NCBI GenBank assembly: GCA_039649115.1
Contig: JBBWZQ010000363.1
Coordinates: 1 to 25,490 of the forward strand
DNA length: 25,490 nt
Origin: DATEJJ01 sp039649115
Lineage (GTDB): Bacteria; Actinomycetota; Actinomycetes; Mycobacteriales; Micromonosporaceae
Reading direction: 5' to 3'
Every line of letters starts with the position of its first letter. The stretch's first letter is position 1. The position numbers and the translations under genes were made by a program. The notes below the pieces were generated by a model. The model did not search any database and was not told the origin of the DNA. It was given only the letters and a program-made list of their open reading frames with translations. Positions 7,183 through 13,575 of the stretch are shown one piece after another.

Positions 7183-8346
7183 ATGCGGTACGAAAGCACG
7201 GTGAGCATCGCCCAGGTACCCTCCCCGACTCCCACCCCGAGCGTGTCCCCCTCGGTCAACTGCGGGAGCAGCGACGAGCTGTGCAGCTGGATCTACCGGC
7301 ACACCGACAGCAGGTGGCTCGCCTCGGGCAGCTACTACTTCCTGGTCAAGCCGCTGCGGATCCTGCTGATCGTGGCGATCGCCCTGATCGTCCGGTACGC
7401 CCTGCACCGGACGATCAACCGGCTGGTCCGCAGCACCGCCCAGGGCACCGTGCCGGCCATCCTCAAGCCCCTGAAGGAGCGGCTGCCGTCCTCGCTCCAG
7501 GACGTGGCGTCGATCTTCCCCGAGCGGCGCCGGCAGCGCGCCGAGGCGATCGGCTCGGTCCTGCGCAGCACGGCCACCGCGGTCGTGTTCTCGATCGCCG
7601 GGCTGATGATCCTCGCCGAGCTGGGCGTCAACCTGGCACCGCTGCTGGCCAGCGCGGGGATCGTCGGGGTGGCGCTGGGGTTCGGCGCGCAGAGCCTGGT
7701 CAAGGACCTGATCGCCGGTCTGTTCATGTTGCTGGAGGACCAGTACGGGGTCGGCGACGTGGTGGACGTGGGCCAGGCCAGCGGCGTCGTCGATGCGGTC
7801 GGCCTGCGGATCACCACGATCCGGGACGGCCAGGGGGTCCTCTGGTACATCCGCAACGGCGAGATCGTCCGGGTGGGCAACAAGAGCCAGGGCTGGTCGA
7901 TGACCATGGTCGACGTGCCCGTCGGCTTCGCCGACCTGGACGAGGCGATCGAGCTGCTGCGCCGGGCGGCCGCCAGCATCGCGGAGGATCCGGCCTGGCA
8001 GGACGACCTCCTGGAGGGGCCCGAGGTCCTCGGCGTCGAGCAGATCACCGCCGACGGGGCGGTGCTGCGGACCACCGTCAAGACCAACTCGGACGCGCAG
8101 TGGCGGGTGGGCCGCGAACTGCGCCGACGCCTCACCGAGGCGCTCGCCGGAGCCGGCATGTCCAGCCCGGGCGGCGAGGGACGGGTGGTCGTCCGGCCCG
8201 CCCGCCCGCCGCAGACCGCGGCCGGGGCCACATCCAGCCAGACGTCTGGACCAGGTCCCGGACCGGCTTCTGGACCGGCAGCCGGCGGGCCGGCGCCCGG
8301 GCCGGCCCGCGCCACCGGCGGCGACAATCAGGCCGGTGGCGCCTGA
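7183..8346 (+). CDS. Mechanosensitive ion channel, MscS family
   Basis: Inner-membrane small-conductance mechanosensitive channel, 387 aa, which would release solutes on hypo-osmotic shock. There are three predicted membrane helices: one in YYFLVKPLRILLIVAIALIV, one in TAVVFSIAGLMILAELGV, and the pore-lining TM3 beginning at LLASAGIVGVALGFGAQSL and running into KDLIAGLFMLLEDQ, which is the MscS signature. The beta domain follows (GVGDVVDVGQASGVVDAVGL), then the alpha/beta vestibule. The C-terminus ends in about 45 residues of Pro/Gly/Ala/Ser low-complexity sequence, an unusual extension likely to be disordered. The start is uncertain: ATG 7183, GTG 7126 and GTG 7201 are in frame, and none has a strong Shine-Dalgarno. 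It breaks the pepN-to-glbO gene order seen in M. tuberculosis, so it is lineage-specific here. Confidence 0.92.
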   Translation: MRYESTVSIAQVPSPTPTPSVSPSVNCGSSDELCSWIYRHTDSRWLASGSYYFLVKPLRILLIVAIALIVRYALHRTINRLVRSTAQGTVPAILKPLKERLPSSLQDVASIFPERRRQRAEAIGSVLRSTATAVVFSIAGLMILAELGVNLAPLLASAGIVGVALGFGAQSLVKDLIAGLFMLLEDQYGVGDVVDVGQASGVVDAVGLRITTIRDGQGVLWYIRNGEIVRVGNKSQGWSMTMVDVPVGFADLDEAIELLRRAAASIAEDPAWQDDLLEGPEVLGVEQITADGAVLRTTVKTNSDAQWRVGRELRRRLTEALAGAGMSSPGGEGRVVVRPARPPQTAAGATSSQTSGPGPGPASGPAAGGPAPGPARATGGDNQAGGA

Positions 8347-8350
8347 CCCT

Positions 8351-8422
8351 GTGGTGTCGCTGGCGCTCCATGTGGTCGGTCGTATATCGTCCGTTCGTTC
8401 AATCGACCACCCTTGACACCAC
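8351..8422. repeat. Nested inverted repeats between the MscS and MFS genes
   Basis: Outer arms GTGGTGTC (8351-8358) and GACACCAC (8415-8422) are a perfect 8-bp inverted repeat. Nested inside is a perfect 7-bp pair, GTGGTCG (8372-8378) and CGACCAC (8404-8410). The right outer arm overlaps a consensus -35 hexamer TTGACA (8413-8418) in the direction of the MFS gene, though no good -10 follows at 16-19 bp. The structure starts five bases after the MscS stop codon, so it could be a terminator-like hairpin, an operator, or both. Confidence 0.5.
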
Positions 8423-8561
8423 CCGTTCGCCCTAGCGCGAGTTCGGATGATCGGGCAGAATTTGGAAATACGTATAGCCGCGAAGTTTGCCGGAGCGGCC
8501 ACCGCACGCGCTCGACAGACTGTGCTCGACGCCGATGTCGTGACCATGGAAGGGCTCGCCG

Positions 8562-9995
8562 GTGTCTGAGGATAAGCACGCCGCACCCAGTGGGCCGGCG
8601 GACGCGGACCTTGGTGACACGGGCACGCGCGTGGGCGCCCACCGCAGGTCCGAGCCGGAGGAGCCCCAGGAGCGGTCCGCGACCTTCGGCGAGATCTTCG
8701 CCAGCGGCCAGTTCCGCGCCCTGTACTCGGCGACCATGCTCTCCTGGATCGGCGACTACCTCGCCAAGGCGGCCGTCACGGCGCTGGTGTACACCCAGAC
8801 CCAATCGATCGCCATCTCCGCCGCCACCTTCGCGATCAGCTATGTCCCCTGGGTACTGGGCGGGCCGATCCTGGCGGCCCTGGCCGAGCGGTACCCGTAC
8901 CGCCGGGTGATGATCATCTGTGACGTGTTCCGCGCCGCACTCGTCGCGATCGTCGCCATCCCCGGCATGCCGGTACCGGCAATGCTGGCGCTGCTGTTCG
9001 CCACCGCGCTGCTCAACCCGCCGTTCGAGGCGGCCCGCTCCGCTCTGATGCCCCGCGTGCTCGACGGCGACCGGTACGTCCAGGCGACCGTCATGCAGAA
9101 TGTCACCGGCCAGGGTGCGCAGCTCGCCGGGTACCTGATCGGCGCCGCGATGGCCGCGTACCACCCGCACCTCGCACTGGCCGTCGACGCCACCACCTTC
9201 GCCGCGTCCGCGTTGCTGGTCGCGCTGTTCATCCACTCCTACCGCCCGGCGCTGGACAAGTCGCAGCGCACCCACCTGCTGCGCGAGACCGGGCAGGGGT
9301 TCAGCGTGGTGTTCGGCACGGACGTGCTGCGCGCGATCGCCATCCTGATCTTCACGCTGATGCTCTTCACCGCGCTGCCCGAGGGTCTGGCCGCGGCCTG
9401 GGCCGGACACCTGTCGGACACGCCCGCGGGCAAAGGCGTCGACCAAGGTCTGATCATGGGCGGATACCCCGCCGGCTTCATCCTCGGCGGCCTGGTCGTC
9501 AGCAGGATGCTGCCGCCGGCGCACCGGCGCCGGCTGATCCGGCCGCTGGCGGTGCTGGCGCCGCTGGCCATGGTGCCGGCAGTGCTCAACCCGAGCGCAC
9601 CGGTGATCGCGGTGCTCGCCCTGGTGTGCGGCTTCGCCGTGGCCGGCCTGTTCCCGTCGGCCAACGGGCTGTTCGTGCGCGCGCTGCCCGACGTGTTCCG
9701 GGCCCGGGCCTTCGGCATCATGCAGAGCGGCGTGCAGATCATCCAGGGTCTGGCCATCTTCACGTGCGGCGCGCTCGCCGACCGGTTCACGCTGCCGATC
9801 GTGGTGGGCGTGTGGAGCGTGGGCGGCGTGCTGGTGATGCTCGTGGCCAGCGCGCAGTGGCCGTCCCAGCCCCGCTTCACCGCCGCCTTCCAGGCTGCCG
9901 ACCAGGCCAACAGCGCCAACGCGGCGCGGGCCGGCGGCGCCGTGCCGCCGGACGCGACCGCCCCGCCCCGGGTCCGCACCGCCGAGTCCGTCTGA
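8562..9995 (+). CDS. Major facilitator superfamily transporter (MFS_3-like)
   Basis: A 477-aa integral membrane protein with about ten to twelve hydrophobic helices between residues 50 and 435. A polar N-terminal extension of about 40 residues and a C-terminal tail of about 40 residues rich in Ala, Asn and Pro flank them. The loop LAALAERYPYRRVMI after the second helix is a degenerate form of MFS motif A, and QNVTGQGAQLAGYLIGAAM fits the conserved mid-protein region of putative secretion/efflux MFS_3 proteins. Substrate unknown. The start is GTG 8562 with GGAAGGG (8548-8554) seven bases upstream. It lies 215 bp after the MscS gene and 63 bp before glbO, on the same strand. It has no counterpart in the M. 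tuberculosis arrangement that I remember. Confidence 0.9.
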   Translation: MSEDKHAAPSGPADADLGDTGTRVGAHRRSEPEEPQERSATFGEIFASGQFRALYSATMLSWIGDYLAKAAVTALVYTQTQSIAISAATFAISYVPWVLGGPILAALAERYPYRRVMIICDVFRAALVAIVAIPGMPVPAMLALLFATALLNPPFEAARSALMPRVLDGDRYVQATVMQNVTGQGAQLAGYLIGAAMAAYHPHLALAVDATTFAASALLVALFIHSYRPALDKSQRTHLLRETGQGFSVVFGTDVLRAIAILIFTLMLFTALPEGLAAAWAGHLSDTPAGKGVDQGLIMGGYPAGFILGGLVVSRMLPPAHRRRLIRPLAVLAPLAMVPAVLNPSAPVIAVLALVCGFAVAGLFPSANGLFVRALPDVFRARAFGIMQSGVQIIQGLAIFTCGALADRFTLPIVVGVWSVGGVLVMLVASAQWPSQPRFTAAFQAADQANSANAARAGGAVPPDATAPPRVRTAESV

Positions 9996-10010
9996 ACCGA
10001 GGAAGCCGGC

Positions 10011-10025
10011 CGCGGCGCAGCCGCG
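10011..10025. terminator. GC hairpin after the MFS gene
   Basis: CGCGGC (10011-10016) and GCCGCG (10020-10025) form a perfect 6-bp stem with a GCA loop, followed by TCCCC and not by a U-tract. It sits 16 bases after the MFS stop and 33 bases before the glbO start. It could attenuate read-through into glbO, but sequence alone cannot show this. Confidence 0.3.
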
Positions 10026-10058
10026 TCCCCCGTGCGGATCAGCTGGCAGAATTGAGCG

Positions 10059-10445
10059 GTGGCAAGCCCTGAGAACTTCTACGAGGCCGTCGGCGGCGAG
10101 CCGACCTTCGGCAAGCTGGTCGACGCGTTCTATGCGGGGGTCGCGACCGATCCGGTGCTGCGCCCGCTGTACCCGGACGCCGACCTGGCACCCGCGGCAG
10201 AGCGGCTGCGGATGTTCCTCATCCAGTACTGGGGCGGCCCGGACACCTACTCGCAACGGCGCGGCCACCCGCGGCTGCGGCAGCGCCACGCGCCCTTCAC
10301 GATCGGGCCACCCCAGCGCGACGCCTGGCTGCTGCACATGCGGGCGGCCGTCGACAGCCTGGACCTGACCCCGGAACAGGCGCGGACGCTGTGGGAGTAC
10401 CTCGAACGGGCGGCCATGTTCATGGTCAACACTTTCGAGGGGTAG
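10059..10445 (+). CDS. glbO: Group II truncated haemoglobin (trHbO)
   Basis: A 128-aa 2-over-2 haem globin of the GlbO type, which binds oxygen and NO and has been linked to aerobic metabolism in mycobacteria. The family residues are all present: Tyr25 (B10), Tyr38 (CD1), the proximal His77 (F8) in RQRHAPF, and Trp90 (G8) in RDAWLLHM. Near-identical blocks to M. tuberculosis GlbO include RLRMFLIQYWGGPDTYS and RGHPRLRQRHAPF. The start is GTG 10059, giving the expected FYEAVGGEPTF N-terminus; only a weak GAG precedes it. It is the counterpart of Rv2470 in the conserved block. Upstream on the same strand is the MFS gene, and downstream the secreted repeat protein gene. Confidence 0.96.
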   Translation: MASPENFYEAVGGEPTFGKLVDAFYAGVATDPVLRPLYPDADLAPAAERLRMFLIQYWGGPDTYSQRRGHPRLRQRHAPFTIGPPQRDAWLLHMRAAVDSLDLTPEQARTLWEYLERAAMFMVNTFEG

Positions 10446-10474
10446 CCCGCGGCGGGGGAGCGTCGTTGGTGCCT

Positions 10475-10518
10475 CTGGGCGGGCACAGCCGGAGCCTGGC
10501 GCGGGCGCGCCCGCCCAG
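10475..10518. repeat. Perfect 10-bp inverted repeat between glbO and the secreted protein gene
   Basis: CTGGGCGGGC (10475-10484) and GCCCGCCCAG (10509-10518) are exact reverse complements with a 24-nt loop. The all-GC-rich stem begins 30 bases after the glbO stop and ends 18 bases before the AAGGAG of the next gene. It may be a U-less intrinsic terminator of glbO or a leader hairpin of the secreted protein gene. Confidence 0.5.
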
Positions 10519-10550
10519 CCCCGAAGCCCCCGCTGCAAGGAGCCACTCAC

Positions 10551-11810
10551 ATGCGCCGAGGTCTGCTCGCCGCGGTCCTGGTCGCCATGGTCGGCGCGGT
10601 CGTCGCCGCCGCCCTGCCCGCCCGGGCCGACCAGAGCCAACCCGCCGTGGTCTCGGCCAACCCGGTCGACAACACACCCAACGTGCTCAACGGCACGGTG
10701 TACGCGCTGGCGCTCGTCGGCACCACCGTGGTGGTCGGTGGCAACTTCGACCAGGTCGCGAACGCGCAGAGCGTGGTGGGCCGGACCCGGCACGACATCT
10801 TCGGGTACGACCTGGCGACCGGGCAGGTGACGGACTTCAAGCCGCAGGTCGACGGCGTGGTCACCGCGCTGGCCGCCGGTCCGGGCAGCACGGTCTACCT
10901 CGGCGGCCGGTTCACCTCCGTCGACGGGGTGCCCCAGCACGGCCTCGCCCAGCTCGACGTGGGCACCGGGCAGCGGGTACCCGCGTTCAAGGCCTCGGTC
11001 GACGGCGGCGACGTGCGCACGCTCGGCTACGCGCAGGGCTGGCTGTACGCGGGCGGCTCGTTCACCGGAGTCAACCGGCGGGCCCGGGCCGCGCTGGCCC
11101 GGCTGAACCCGGTCACCGGAGCCCTGGATCCCGGGCTCGACCTGGGCATCGCGGCGCCGCACTCGGGGGTGACCAAGGTGGACGACCTGTCGGTCAGCCC
11201 CGACGGCAGCAGGCTGGTGGCGATCGGCGCGATCGAGTCGGCCGGCGGCGCGGCCCGGACCCAGCTGCTGATGGCCAGCATCGGCAGCGGCGGCGTCAGC
11301 CTGTCCGGCTGGTACACCGACGCGTACACCGGTAGCTGCGACACCGGCTACGACACGTACCTGCGGGGGGTGGACTTCTCGCCGGCCGGCGACTACTTCG
11401 TGGTCGTCGCGACCGGCAAGCTGACCGGGGCGGGGAAGATGTGCGACAGCGCGGCCCGCTTCGAGGCCGCCGGTACCGGCCCGCACGGCCCCACCTGGGT
11501 GAACTACACGGGCGGGAACTCGCTGTTCGCGGTCGACGTGACCGGGCCGGCCGTGTACGTGGGCGGGCACGAGCAGTGGCTGGACAACCCGCTCGGCGAC
11601 AAGTCCGCGGGCCCGGGAGCGGTGTACCGGCCGGGCATCGGCGCCATCGACCCGGTCAGCGGCAAGGCGCTGGCCTGGAACCCCACCCGCACCCGGGGTG
11701 TGGGCGTGCGGGCCTTCCTCTCCTGTCCGGCCGGCCTGGTCGTGGGCTCGGACACCGAACAGCTCGGGCACGAGTACCACGCCAGGCTGGGTATGTTTCC
11801 CCCCAGCTGA
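10551..11810 (+). CDS. Secreted delta-60/DUF5122-like repeat protein
   Basis: A 419-aa exported protein. Residues 1-26 are a clear Sec signal peptide: basic MRR, a hydrophobic Leu/Val/Ala core, and an ARA cleavage site before Asp27. The mature part has tandem repeats of about 45-55 residues around a [V/Y]xGGxF motif followed by R-x-LAxLDxxTG: VVGGNFDQV, YLGGRFTSVDGV and YAGGSFTGVNRRAR. These match the beta-propeller-type delta-60 (DUF5122) repeats. The C-terminal half has further propeller-like blades (VSPDGSRLVAIG, VDFSPAGDYFVVVATG) and three cysteines. No enzymatic motif is seen, so binding or a structural role at the cell surface is likely but unproven. The start ATG is preceded by AAGGAG (10537-10542), the best ribosome-binding site nearby. 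The stop codon is 11 bp from the convergent ybjN-type gene. Confidence 0.85.
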   Translation: MRRGLLAAVLVAMVGAVVAAALPARADQSQPAVVSANPVDNTPNVLNGTVYALALVGTTVVVGGNFDQVANAQSVVGRTRHDIFGYDLATGQVTDFKPQVDGVVTALAAGPGSTVYLGGRFTSVDGVPQHGLAQLDVGTGQRVPAFKASVDGGDVRTLGYAQGWLYAGGSFTGVNRRARAALARLNPVTGALDPGLDLGIAAPHSGVTKVDDLSVSPDGSRLVAIGAIESAGGAARTQLLMASIGSGGVSLSGWYTDAYTGSCDTGYDTYLRGVDFSPAGDYFVVVATGKLTGAGKMCDSAARFEAAGTGPHGPTWVNYTGGNSLFAVDVTGPAVYVGGHEQWLDNPLGDKSAGPGAVYRPGIGAIDPVSGKALAWNPTRTRGVGVRAFLSCPAGLVVGSDTEQLGHEYHARLGMFPPS

Positions 11811-11839
11811 AAAGAGGGCTCCTACAAGAGGCCGCCCTC
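11810..11839 (-). terminator. Intrinsic terminator-like hairpin overlapping the YbjN gene end
   Basis: On the minus strand GAGGGC (11839-11834) pairs with GCCCTC (11819-11814) around a 14-nt loop and is followed by TTTT (11813-11810). The loop and first arm contain the last codons and TAG stop of the YbjN-domain gene, so that gene ends inside its own terminator stem-loop. The U-run is short but is the best in the window. Confidence 0.55.
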
Positions 11840-12361
11840 GTCGTGCAGCCAGTCCACGAACGCCACCGCCACCGCGGCGGCACAGTCGATCAGTTCGACC
11901 AGCAGCGCGTCGTGCGCACCCGAGATGAGGGGTACCTGCATCTCCGCGTAGATCGGCAGCTGGCCGCGCTCGGTCGGGTCGCCCACGTAGGCCTTGCAGA
12001 ACCGTCGCGAGTGGTTCCACTCGTTGACCACCCGGTACGCGCGGTCCGCCCAGTCCGGCGGGACGGTCCCGTGTGGACGGGCACGGATCACCAGGATCTC
12101 GTCGTCCGGGCCTTCGAGCGTGAAAAGTACGGCGTGGCGCTCCCACATCGCCAGCAGGCTGCCATCGCCGTCAGTGAGATATCTGATCTCCAGCCGGTCC
12201 AGTGCCGTACCCAGCCGCTTCATGTCGACATGGGCGACGACGGCGCCGGAGCGCTCGGGTACCCGCTGTGATGGAACCTCCGTCCGAACGCCGACATCGG
12301 TTGGTGCGATGCCGGAATCTCCGTTGTCGGCCTGTCCTCCCCGCTTCGGCCACCACGGCAT
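11822..12361 (-). CDS. YbjN domain-containing protein
   Basis: A 179-aa cytosolic protein. After a polar, probably disordered N-terminus of about 45 residues, the rest is a YbjN domain. Landmarks are LEIRYLTDGDGSLLAMWE, VLFTLEGPDDEILVIRAR, ADRAYRVVNEWNHSRRFCKAY and YAEMQVPLISGAHDALL. YbjN proteins have a type III secretion chaperone-like fold. They are often called sensory transduction regulators because of the effects of E. coli YbjN on motility and stress, but actinobacterial members have no set role. ATG 12361 is chosen over an upstream in-frame GTG because AGGAG lies eight bases before it. It is the last gene of a minus-strand series beginning upstream of ettA, though 154 bp separates it from the Rv2474c-like gene, so it may have its own promoter. 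Confidence 0.88.
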   Translation of the reverse strand: MPWWPKRGGQADNGDSGIAPTDVGVRTEVPSQRVPERSGAVVAHVDMKRLGTALDRLEIRYLTDGDGSLLAMWERHAVLFTLEGPDDEILVIRARPHGTVPPDWADRAYRVVNEWNHSRRFCKAYVGDPTERGQLPIYAEMQVPLISGAHDALLVELIDCAAAVAVAFVDWLHDEGGLL

Positions 12362-12515
12362 TGTCAGTGCTCCTCGCTTCACAGAGTGTCCACATGCCGA
12401 CCATGCGTGCAGACCCGAGGCCCGGACCCCTAGCCAGAAGTACCGACCTCGGCGACACCGAATCGTACGCACGAAACCGTTGGGCCACCAGACCGTCATA
12501 CGTTCGGATAGCTAT

Positions 12516-13184
12516 CTATCGGAGTGTGCGAACCACGAGCGGCGTGTCGCGCTGCCGCCACGCCGTGCCGTACCCCGCCGCCAGACCGACCCAACCGGCC
12601 GCCACCCGCACCGCGACCGGGTGCCCGGCCGGGTCGCCGGCGCCGCCGAGGAAGCCCATCCGCAGCACGCCCTGAACGAGCCGCTGCGGAACTTCCACCC
12701 GGTCTCCCGGAATCTCCACCACGATCGGCACGTGGTCCAGCAGCGCGTCGCGCAGCACCCGCTCGCCCACCGACCGCCCGCCGACCCCTGAGTCACCGGC
12801 ATCGCGCAGGGTACGCGCGGCCGCGGCGGCGACCCGCCGGATCTCGTCCAGCGGAATCCGCTCGACGACCGTACCGGCGGAGGACGGCAGCCGCCAGCGC
12901 CATTCCAGGTCGCGGCGGTCCGGCGTGCCCTGCCCGTCGAGGCTGTGCAGCAGCGCCGCGGCCGACACGGTGATGTCCGCGGGCGGCGGTGCGATCGCCT
13001 CGACGAGCCGGGTGACCAGCACCTCCCAGGGCAGGCGCGCCCACAGCGCGAGCCGCTGCGGTGCCCCGCCGGCCTGGTCCGGGGGCACGGCACGCAGCCG
13101 GACCAGGGCCGCCGGGTCCAGCCGCACCAGCCGCGACAGGAACGCCGCGGCATCCGCGCGACCGTCCGGGGTCAGGCCTGCCAC
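12516..13184 (-). CDS. Conserved actinobacterial protein (Rv2474c-like), function unknown
   Basis: A 222-aa protein without membrane segments. It begins AGLTPDGRADAAAFLSRLVRLDPAALVRLR, a pattern I recall from conserved hypothetical proteins beside the same thioesterase in other actinobacteria (Rv2474c in M. tuberculosis). The middle is a Trp/Arg-rich strand region (DLEWRWRLP) and a helix (IRRVAAAAARTLRDAG). The end contains IVVEIPGDRVEVPQRLVQGVLRMGFLGG. No catalytic motif is seen. The reading frame extends upstream, but GTG 13184 is preferred: it overlaps the last 13 nt of the thioesterase gene and starts the conserved sequence. The stop codon lies in a short AT-rich palindromic patch (GATAG-ctat-CTATC at 12507-12520). 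Confidence 0.75.
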   Translation of the reverse strand: MAGLTPDGRADAAAFLSRLVRLDPAALVRLRAVPPDQAGGAPQRLALWARLPWEVLVTRLVEAIAPPPADITVSAAALLHSLDGQGTPDRRDLEWRWRLPSSAGTVVERIPLDEIRRVAAAAARTLRDAGDSGVGGRSVGERVLRDALLDHVPIVVEIPGDRVEVPQRLVQGVLRMGFLGGAGDPAGHPVAVRVAAGWVGLAAGYGTAWRQRDTPLVVRTLR

Positions 13185-13573
13185 GGCGCCAGAAACGCGC
13201 GCTCCGCGTCGGACAGCCGGCGCGGCCGCTCGTTGGCCAGGTCGAACGGTACGCACACGGACAGCGCCCGGCTCGCCAGCTCCGCGCCGTCGAACAGCTC
13301 GTAGGCGATGGTGAACCGGCTGGCCCGCAGCTCGGCCACCCACAACTCGATGCGCACCGGGTCGGTGTAGTCGACCGGCCGCAGGTAGTCGACCTCGTGC
13401 CGGGAGACGACCACCCCGTCCTCGAAGCTGGTCAGGCCGTGTTCCCGGGCGCCGGCGAACATCAGCGCCACCCGGGCCTCTTCGTAGAGCGTGAGGAACC
13501 GCGCGTTGTTCACGTGGCCGAAGACGTCCATGTCCGACCAGCGCAGCGGGCAGGTGTAGACGTAGCGGGGCAC
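13172..13573 (-). CDS. Acyl-CoA thioesterase, 4HBT hot-dog family (Rv2475c-like)
   Basis: A 133-aa single hot-dog domain of the 4-hydroxybenzoyl-CoA thioesterase type, which hydrolyses acyl-CoA thioesters. The signature RWSDMDVFGHVNNARFLTLYEEAR is present (R11 to R34). D16 aligns with the catalytic Asp17 of the Pseudomonas 4HBT enzyme and H20-V-N-N follows in the usual place. Later strands DPVRIELWVAELRASRFTIAYEL and the final DLANERPRRLSDAERAFL match the family. The natural acyl substrate is unknown. The start is GTG 13573, two bases after the TAG of ettA, giving the expected PRYVYTCPLRW strand. With ettA it forms a tightly packed pair that continues into the Rv2474c-like gene by a 13-nt overlap. 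In M. tuberculosis the same two genes lie near Rv2477c. Confidence 0.9.
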   Translation of the reverse strand: MPRYVYTCPLRWSDMDVFGHVNNARFLTLYEEARVALMFAGAREHGLTSFEDGVVVSRHEVDYLRPVDYTDPVRIELWVAELRASRFTIAYELFDGAELASRALSVCVPFDLANERPRRLSDAERAFLAPWQA

Positions 13574-13575
13574 GT

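Noticed and set aside
8546..8569. A tiny upstream reading frame (ATG at 8546, seven codons) overlapping the MFS start
   Set aside because: It has no ribosome-binding site, and its first bases form the GGAAGGG used by the MFS gene. Chance occurrence is likely.
7183..11810. MscS, MFS and the secreted protein gene as a recently acquired island
   Set aside because: Base composition and codon use match the surrounding genes. No integrase, tRNA end, direct-repeat boundary or transposase is present, and glbO within the stretch is ancestral.
8328..12146. A 1272-codon minus-strand open frame across the MscS, MFS, glbO and secreted protein genes
   Set aside because: It is opposite four convincing genes, is composed of Arg/Gly/Ala/Val/Gln runs and has no recognisable domain; it is a GC-skew shadow.
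12362..12515. Possible promoter for the YbjN gene in the 154-bp gap
   Set aside because: The region is somewhat AT-richer, with a GATAG-ctat-CTATC hairpin, but no -35/-10 pair with acceptable spacing was found by eye.
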